The position numbers and the translations under genes are program-made. Shown piece by piece: positions 57,201 through 64,000 of a stretch of 64,000 bases of DNA. This DNA comes from Portulaca oleracea (Eukaryota; Streptophyta; Magnoliopsida; Caryophyllales; Portulacaceae), in the NCBI GenBank assembly GCA_029582165.1, contig CM055875.1, positions 25,189,144 to 25,253,143 on the forward strand, written 5' to 3'. The notes under the pieces were generated by a model. That model did not search any database, was not told the DNA's origin, and saw only the letters and a list, made by a program, of their open reading frames with translations. The stretch's first letter is position 1, and the number at the start of each line of letters is the position of its first letter.

Positions 57201-58351
57201 TTAAGCGATCACATCAAGAGGTTAAGTCGTCCCATATCGAATCTGGAATCTTGGTTCTTCCCAGAATTTGTCTTACTTTATAATGCATATAAAATCAAAC
57301 CCTGGGCTATACCAATTAATTTGCTTTTTTCAAATTCTAATCGAAGTGAAAATTTTAGTGACAATAAAAACATCAATAGAAAGAAAAAAAAGAATGCTTT
57401 TAGACTATCAAAAGAAAAAAAAATCTCTTGAATTAGAGAATAAAAATCAAGATGAAAATGAACTCGTAGGTCAAGGAGATCTTACATTAAATGTTCAAGA
57501 GAACTCTGAATTTGTTTTCTCAAACCAACACAAAGATATTGAAGAAGATTATATAGCATCAGATATAAAAAAATGTAAAAAGAAAAAACAATACAAGAGT
57601 AGTACAGAAACAGAACTTGATTTCTTCCTAAAAAGATATTTGCTTTTTCAATTGAGATGGGATGATTCTTTGAATCAAAAACTGATCAATAATGTCAAAG
57701 TATATAGTCTTCTGCTTAGGTTGATAAATCCAAGAGAAATTACTACATGTGCGATTGAAAGGAGAGAAATGAGTCTGGATATAATGTTGATTCAGAAAAA
57801 TTTATCTCTTACGGAATTGATAAAAAAAGGAATATTGATTATTGAACCAATTCGCCTGTCTCTAAAGGGTGATGGGCAATTTAGTTTGTATCAAACCATA
57901 GGTATTTCATTGGTTCATAAAAGTAAACACCAAAATAATAAAAAAAGACACAGCGAAAATGTTACTACGAACAATTTGTATGAATCGGTTCCACAACATC
58001 AAAAAATGATAAAAAATAGAGACAAAAACAATTATGATTTGCTTGTTCCTGAAAATATTTTATCGCCTCGACGTCGTCGAGAATTGAGAATTCTAATTTG
58101 TTTCAATTCAAAGAATAATAAGGGTGTGGGTAAAAATCCAGTATTTTTCAATGGGAATTAAGGTAAAAAACTGTAGTCAATTTTTTGATAAAAGCAAATA
58201 TCTTGATCGAGAAAAAAATAAACTTATAAAATTCAAATTCTTTCTTTGGCCCAATTATCGATTAGAAGATTTAGCTTGTATGAATCGTTATTGATTCGAT
58301 ACCAATAACGGTAGTCGTTTTAGTCTATTAAGAATACATATGTATCCATGA
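54205..58351 (+). pseudogene. ycf1: ycf1 (Tic214) plastid gene, 3' three quarters, broken
   Basis: Encodes a plastid envelope translocon component in its native place. The first ~1.4 kb (membrane-spanning part) is absent. Recognisable segments in several frames: [93 protein letters not shown] and [17 protein letters not shown]. The last portion, [16 protein letters not shown], is followed by an in-frame TGA where a tryptophan codon is usual, and another TGA replaces an arginine codon before the end near 58351. There are several frameshifts, for example near 54620, 55110, 55560 and 58160. Confidence 0.92.
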
Positions 58352-58634
58352 TTAAAAACTCATTTATGATACATTTCTCTTATATATTCCTTATAATCTA
58401 GTAGATAAATAAATGCGCATACGCCTTGTCTTACATCCAATTTTGATAATTCGCTCATGTTTGAATTAGATACAGAAATGAATTAATCGAATTTTCTTTA
58501 TTCATTTTTTTTGATAAAATGAATGAATAAGGAAATTCGGATTATTATATATACCATATTAAAATAGCTGGCATTATTATTACTGATCGGCAAAATTCCA
58601 CCATATTTGGTAAAAAGAGGAAGGTTTAAAATTT

Positions 58635-58880
58635 ATGACAAAAAAATCATTCGTATCCGTTATTTCGCATGAAGAAAAAGAAGAAAACAGGGGGTCCGTT
58701 GAATTTCAAGTAGTCTGTTTTACCAATAAGATACGAAGACTTACTTCACATTTGGAATTGCACAAAAAAGACTATTCATCTCAGAGAGGTCTACGAAAAA
58801 TTCTAGGAAAGCGGCAACGACTATTGGCTTCTTTGTCAAAAAAAGATGGAGTACGTTATAAAGAATTAACTAGTCTCTAA
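58635..58880 (+). pseudogene. rps15: rps15, plastid ribosomal protein S15, 3' end shortened
   Basis: 81 codons, open from ATG. Contains the S15 signature [20 protein letters not shown] and [20 protein letters not shown]. Plastid S15 is usually about 87-92 residues; here the end reads LTSL and stops, two bases before a Helitron insertion. The insertion and local mutation probably removed the last residues. It lies after the ycf1-rps15 spacer (58352-58634). Confidence 0.9.
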
Positions 58881-58882
58881 TA

Positions 58883-60540
58883 TCCTGTTCGATGCACGGG
58901 TAATTTTTTAATAATTTTAAGTTATTTATCTTCTAGAGTAATTTTATAATAATTATTAATCCAATCTCATAAAAATATTATTTTTTTCATGGAATAAATT
59001 ATCATTTGAGTTGATTTTATTTCATGACCATGACAATTATGGGTAAATGGTTTAATTTTATTTTTCTTCGTAAAAAGGATGTTTATTTTTTGAAAAAATT
59101 GTTTTGACAATGACTACATGACAATTCTATTTTCTTATTATTTTTCATTTTATATTCGTGGCTTTTAACCTCTTTTTCAACTTCTTAACCTATGCTTATT
59201 CCAATTTATTCATTTTTTGGTAGGTTACATATAATTTTGATTTTTTATTGTTAAAAGTATTTATAATAGTTATTAAAAAGAATACAAAACAATAGTATAG
59301 ATTTTTCATGAAAATTTTACTTTAGTATCTATTATTTTATTTTAGTTCTAAGGTTCTGGTCATAATATTATAATAGTAAATTGATGAAAGGAAAAGTAAA
59401 AATTGCTCTAGTTTTGTATTAGATATTGGTAATTTATGTATGTATGACCTTCTGTATTTCTTTTTCTTTTTGAAAATTTTAAAATATCTAATTGTGTATG
59501 CATTAAATACTGGTAACTTATATATGTATGACTTTAGGTATTTCTTTTTCATTTTTATTAATATTATATTTATGAATATCTATAATAATATAAAAGTAAT
59601 ATATTCGAAATTTGAAATACTCAACCCAGAGTGATTGTAGGAGTTACCGACCAATCAGATTAAAGAAAAAAAATCGATTTAAAAAAACAGTAAAAAATTC
59701 CCGCCCATGAAATAATAATAAAAAATCGATTAAAAAATAATTAACAAGTCTAATCATATTAAGAGTCTACCTTATCTAATTAGAAATCTACTTTCTCAAC
59801 CCAATTAGGAGTCTAACTCCCATCCAAATCTAATTAGGACTCTACATCTCACCCAAATCTAATTAGAACTCTACCTTCCGACCTAATATATAAACATCGA
59901 AACTTCATTTTCTTCCAATTTATCAACTATTAACATTTGAAGCAATTATAGAATTCTCGACAAACCTGCAAATACAAACAGGTTAGTTTTCGAAAAATAC
60001 TATCAATACCACATCAATATATTTTAGCATGTATTTGCATGTTACAATTTTTTCATAAAATTTTGCATGATACATTGGATTTACATAGTGAAAAATATCA
60101 GAAGATTACAATTTAGTATTCTCGATAATTTAAAAAGATTGAAAGTGTATAATCTCCGCAATATCTGTGAAGTCCTCATTGCCTAAGAAATCTACTAATA
60201 TATAAAAGTAATCTCTAATCGAATCAACTCCTTCCATTAAACTTATTTTAAGCATTTTTTGAAATATAAAAAATAATGTATAAAAGTATAACTTTATTCA
60301 ATTTATATGTAATCGTATAGTTATAGAATTCAATCATATCATCAAATTTCATGTTAATATGTATAATATAGTTTTAACGATAAGGCAAGACACTTTCCCA
60401 AGACTTATACAATTCAAAATGACTTCTTTTTTTTTTTTTACTTGAATCGAGGGTATTAAGATATTTATGTTTATTTTATTTATTAAACTATTTAAATATC
60501 CCGTACATCCCCGTGCATGGCACGGGTTAAAGACTACTAG
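58883..60540 (+). mobile_element. Non-autonomous Helitron
   Basis: The 5' end TCCTGTTCGATGCACGGG follows an A (58882). The 3' end has the hairpin CCCGTGC-ATG-GCACGGG (60510-60526), a 10-base spacer, then CTAG (60537-60540) followed by T. These are the TC...CTRR termini and the A/T insertion site of Helitrons. The 1658-bp interior is AT-rich, with a ~103-bp tandem duplication (about 59415-59545) and four ~28-bp repeats with CTAATTAG..CTCTAC (59755-59880). No Rep/helicase. It lies in the rps15-ndhH spacer, normally about 100 bp in plastids. Confidence 0.85.
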
Positions 60541-60810
60541 TAATAAATTATATAGGTTTGGAATTTGCTTTGGAATTCACCAAACCTTCTAAATTATTTC
60601 TTTTAGGTTTGGATTTTCTTTAGGAGCTTGTGTTTTAATATATTTAATAGATAAGTCAATTGAACATTCGAAAGCTAAAAACACGTTAATTTTAATTTGA
60701 AGAGACGTTTTGAATTATTTGATTTAATTTATTAGATCTTGAATTTTGATGAACTTCTTTTTGTTTTCAGCAATTCATGCAAAAATGACTAATGAATCGG
60801 GGAAAAACCT

Positions 60811-61985
60811 ATGACTATACCAACTACAAGAAAAGACCTCATGATAGTCAATATGGGTCCTCACCATCAATCCATGCATGGCGTTCTCCGACTCATCGTT
60901 ACTTTAGACGGTGAAGATGTTATTGACTGTGAACCAATATTGGGTTATTTACACAGAGGGATGGAAAAAATTGCAGAAAACCGAACAATTATACAATATC
61001 TGCCTTATGTAACACGTTGGGATTATTTAGCCACTATGTTCACCGAAGCAATAACGGTAAATGGACCGAACAATTGGGTAATATTCATGTACCCTAAAGG
61101 GCTAGCTTTATCGAGTGATTATGTTGGAGTTAAGTCGTATAGCATCTCATTTGTTATGGCTCGGCCCTTTTATATGGCGTATATTGGCGCCTGGACCCCT
61201 TCTTCTATATTCTCGGAGAAAGAGAATTGATATATGATTTATTCAAGCTGCCACGGTATGAGAATGATGCATAATTATTTTCGTATCGGTAGATAGCCAG
61301 ATCTACCTTATGGATGGATCGATAAATGTTTAGATTTTTGTGATTATTTTTTAACAGGGATTGCTGAATACCAAAAACTTATTACACGAAATCCTATTTT
61401 TTTAGAACGAGTTGAAGGAGTGGGTATTATTGGTGGAGAAGAGGCAATAATTGGGGTTTATTAGGACCAATGCTACGAGCTTCCGAAATACAATGGGATC
61501 TTCGTAAAGTTGATCATTATGAGTGTTATGACGAATTTGATTGGGAAGTCCAATGGCAAAAAGAAGGAGATTCATTAGCTCGTTATTTAATACGAATAGG
61601 TGAAATGGCAGAATCCATCAAAATTATTCAACAGGCTCTAGAAGGAATTCCAGGGGGCCCCTATGAGAATTTAGAAATTCAACGCTTTAATAGACTAAAA
61701 TATCTTGAATGGAATGATTTTGAATATCGATTTATTAGTAAAAAGCCATCTCCTGCTTTTGAATTGTCGAAACAAGAACTTTATGTGAGAGTTGAAGCCC
61801 CAAAGGGAGAATTGGGAATATTTTTGATAGGAGATCAGAGTGTTTTTCCTTGGAGATGGAAAATTCGTCCCCCGGGTTTTATAAATTTGCAAATTGTTCC
61901 TCAGTTAGTTAAAAAAATGAAATTGGCTGATATTATGACGATACTAGGTAGCATAGATATTATTATGGGAGAAGTTGATCGTTGA
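60811..61985 (+). pseudogene. ndhH: ndhH, plastid NDH subunit H, frameshifted
   Basis: Subunit of the thylakoid NAD(P)H dehydrogenase-like complex. The start follows the plastid-type leader [54 protein letters not shown] and [12 protein letters not shown] are intact. From about codon 85 there are indels ([12 protein letters not shown] where NGPEQLGNIQVP is expected), giving a stop at 61230. The proper frame is met again from about 61460: [34 protein letters not shown] and a normal end at 61985. Length 1175 bp against about 1185 in plastids. Confidence 0.93.
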
Positions 61986-61986
61986 A

Positions 61987-63613
61987 ATGATTATTGATAC
62001 AACAGAAGTACAGGCTATCAAATCTTTTTCCAAATTAGAATCCTTAAAAGGGTTTTATGAAACTATATGGATGTTTGTGCCTATTTTGATTCTCGTATTG
62101 GGAATCACAATAGGTGTACTAGTAATTGTGTGGTTAGAAAGAGAAATATCCGCGAGTATACAGCTTCGAAATTATTCGCAGTAAAAAATTTGAATCTCAT
62201 TTCCTATGTACAAGGGCAAGGATTAAATGAAAATAACCATAAGCAGTCAAGACTCTTTACCCCAAGATTGGTTACTAAGTCATCATGTCTTGAAGCGGGT
62301 TGAAAAGAACAAACAACTCGATGGAGTTTTTACTATACTTTTGTATGTATGCCCATATATGAATTACTATAGAGATTGAGAAAAAATGAGTGGATGATTA
62401 GGAACACCAAAGTACACAAAGGATTCGTAATAGAGATTATGTAAGTTATCTAAAGAGACGTTTATACATAAAAGAAAAACTAATTGGGGCTTTAAATTTG
62501 TAGAAATGATTAAGTAGTACTCCCAAAAATAAAATTCCGATCCAGAGTATGCTCCTATCCACGATTATATGAATAACTATCAGACAGTAATCCTTTACTT
62601 TGTTTTATTTTAAACCTAACTAAAAAAGCAATAAAAGGAACGAAAGAAGATATGGAATTGCAAAAAGTATTTTTATCCGATATCCATATCAATGTAAATG
62701 CAATTTTGTCATGTCATAAATAATGAATGTTTAATTCTTTTTCGTAATAGAAAAACTAAAGTGAACTATTTATTAATATTGGTAAAAGAGTATTTTATTA
62801 AAGGACCTAGGTTACTACTCAAAAAATTAAAATTCTTAAACTTAAAGTAAAGGATAAGATCAATTCAAACACTTTTTATAGTATAGCGATGTAATTCCAT
62901 TGGTCTAAGTCAGGAACTTTCGATTGATTTTAACTTTATCGATCCTGCAAGCATATCAAGATTAAAGAATATCGAATCAGTCTCTAGATTTATTTATGGC
63001 TCTCGAGGAGTCGTATGAGGTGAAAATCTCATGTACGGTTCGAATAGCGATGATTAGAGTGATCTTATCATCGACTATGATTATCTAACAGATTCAAGTA
63101 CATTGATATAGTTGAGGCGCAAATTCAAATACGGTTTTGGGGATGGAATTTGTGGCGGCAACCTATAGGGTTTTTGTTTTTATAATTTCTTCTCTAGCGA
63201 ATGAGAGATTGCCTTTTCATTTACGAGCGTAAGAAGAATTAGTAGCAGGTTATCAAACCGAATATTCAGGTATCAAATTTGGTTTATTTTATGTTGCTTC
63301 CTATTTAAATGTACTAGTCTCTTCACTATTTGTAACAGTTCTTTACTTGGCTGGTTGGAATCTCTCTATTCCATACATATTGATTCCTGAGTTTTTGGAA
63401 ATAAATAAAGCGTATGGAGTCTTTGGAACAACAATAGGTATTTTCATTACATTAGCGAAAACTTTTTTGTTTTTGTTCATTTCTATTGCAACAAGATGGA
63501 CTTTGCCTAGATTGAGAATGGACCAATTATTAAATCTTGGATGGAAATTTCTTTTACCTATTTCTTTAGGTAATCTATTATTAACAAATTCTTCCCAACT
63601 CCTTTCATTATAA
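61987..63613 (+). pseudogene. ndhA: ndhA, plastid NDH subunit A, exon 1 truncated
   Basis: Starts one base after the ndhH stop, as in plastids. Exon 1 reads [20 protein letters not shown] up to [12 protein letters not shown] and then breaks at about 62160; the rest of exon 1 (about 370 bp) is gone and sequence that looks like intron follows. Exon 2 from about 63094 has a one-base deletion (normal STVDIVEAQ frame lost), then [40 protein letters not shown] and [20 protein letters not shown] to the stop at 63613. The membrane-spanning C-terminal half is well preserved. Confidence 0.9.
63008..63041 (+). ncRNA. Domain V of the ndhA group II intron
   Basis: GAGTCGTATGAGGTGAAAAT then CTCATGTACGGTTC: the 34-nt catalytic hairpin with GAAA loop of plastid group II introns, with one C-to-T change (GAGCCG to GAGTCG) that weakens a stem pair. 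It lies about 50 bp before the exon 2 start. Confidence 0.85.
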
Positions 63614-63740
63614 ATTTGAAAAAAAAATCGAATATTTTATATTTACTATATTCAAAATATTAAAAAATTCAAATTCAATTCACAATTTGTATCAAACAAG
63701 AGAAAGAAACAAAATTCAATTTATTATTGATATTTACTAT

Positions 63741-64000
63741 ATGTTTCCCATGGTAACTGGGTTCATCAATTATGGTCAACAAACGATGCAGGCGGCAAGG
63801 TACATTGGGCAAGGTTTTATGATTACCCTTTCTCATGCCAAACGTTTACCTGTAACTATTCAATATCCTTATGAAAAATTGATCACATCAGAGTGTTTTC
63901 GTGGTCGAATCCACTTTGAATTTGATAAATGCATTGCTTGTGAAGTATGTGTTCGTGTATGTCCTATAGATCTACCTGTTGTTGATTGGAAATTGGAAAC
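63741..64000 (+). pseudogene. ndhI: ndhI, plastid NDH iron-sulfur subunit, 5' part, open to window end
   Basis: Starts [20 protein letters not shown] and continues [20 protein letters not shown] to [20 protein letters not shown]. It holds the first 4Fe-4S cysteine motif (CX2CX2CX3CP). No break is seen in the 86 codons present, but it sits in the nuclear plastid insertion, so it is probably not expressed. It runs off the window. Confidence 0.88.

Larger units (their letters stand above)
54204..64000 (+). other. Nuclear plastid DNA insertion (NUPT), continues past the window
   Basis: Plastid genes ycf1, rps15, ndhH, ndhA and ndhI occur in the order and same-strand orientation of the small single-copy region of angiosperm plastomes. 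It is nuclear because the genes have frameshifts and stops, a Helitron lies inside, and the left flank is a microsatellite, a mitochondrial fragment and retrotransposons. Confidence 0.93.

Noticed and set aside
54204..64000. A real plastid genome contig
   Set aside because: ycf1, ndhH and ndhA carry frameshifts and stops, and a Helitron and retroelements are linked. This is nuclear plastid DNA.

Overview
This is a nuclear window from a flowering plant. It holds the 3' end of a spliced WNK protein kinase gene, about 52 kb of nested and mostly broken transposable elements, and about 10 kb of organelle DNA that has moved into the nucleus. All clear retroelement families (Ty3/gypsy, Tat-like Ty3/gypsy, Ty1/copia) and DNA elements (CACTA, Mutator-like, Stowaway, Helitron) are of plant type. 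I cannot name the species.

Layout. 1-2000: WNK kinase exons on +. 4833-6740: a decayed copia gag interrupted by a CACTA MITE, which is itself interrupted by a Mutator-like foldback element; both insertions have exact target duplications. 6741-13180: promoter/leader pieces of gypsy-type elements on -, with a solo copia LTR at 11662-12500. 13230-21840: a minus-strand Ty3/gypsy element (IN, RNase H, RT, protease, gag, PBS, LTR) split by a 3.27 kb solo LTR at 14200-17467. 21841-25045: more LTR/leader pieces in both directions. 25346-28800: TIR-type DNA elements with ~165-bp tandem repeats and a second CACTA MITE. 29125-31150: three MITEs. 31378-34169: a small gag-only gypsy element on +.

34170-51678: a Tat-lineage Ty3/gypsy element on - (gag-protease, RT, two RNase H domains, integrase). 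Between pol and the 3' LTR it carries two spliced host-like genes in antisense orientation: one with a plant mobile domain (PMD) and one DUF7745-like. Each has its own TATA box. The same AAAACCCGYGCGGGTTTT palindrome found in the LTR lies upstream of both TATA boxes, and again in the DUF7745-gene intron. This is the most unusual biology in the window. A wider pattern goes with it: at least ten TE promoters here have a cluster of 14-18 bp GC-core palindromes just upstream of the TATA box, and unrelated neighbouring elements share the same palindrome type.

51679-53730: AT-rich DNA with a foldback element. 53905-64000: a TA microsatellite, a mitochondrial rrn18 fragment, a second TA microsatellite, then plastid DNA in native order ycf1-rps15-ndhH-ndhA-ndhI. 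The plastid part has frameshifts, stops and a large ndhA deletion. A 1.66 kb Helitron sits exactly between rps15 and ndhH, which shows the plastid DNA is resident in the nucleus. It continues past the window end.

Almost no gene here is likely to be functional apart from the WNK kinase and possibly the 333-aa gag-like ORF. The rest records successive insertion, LTR recombination and C-to-T type decay.
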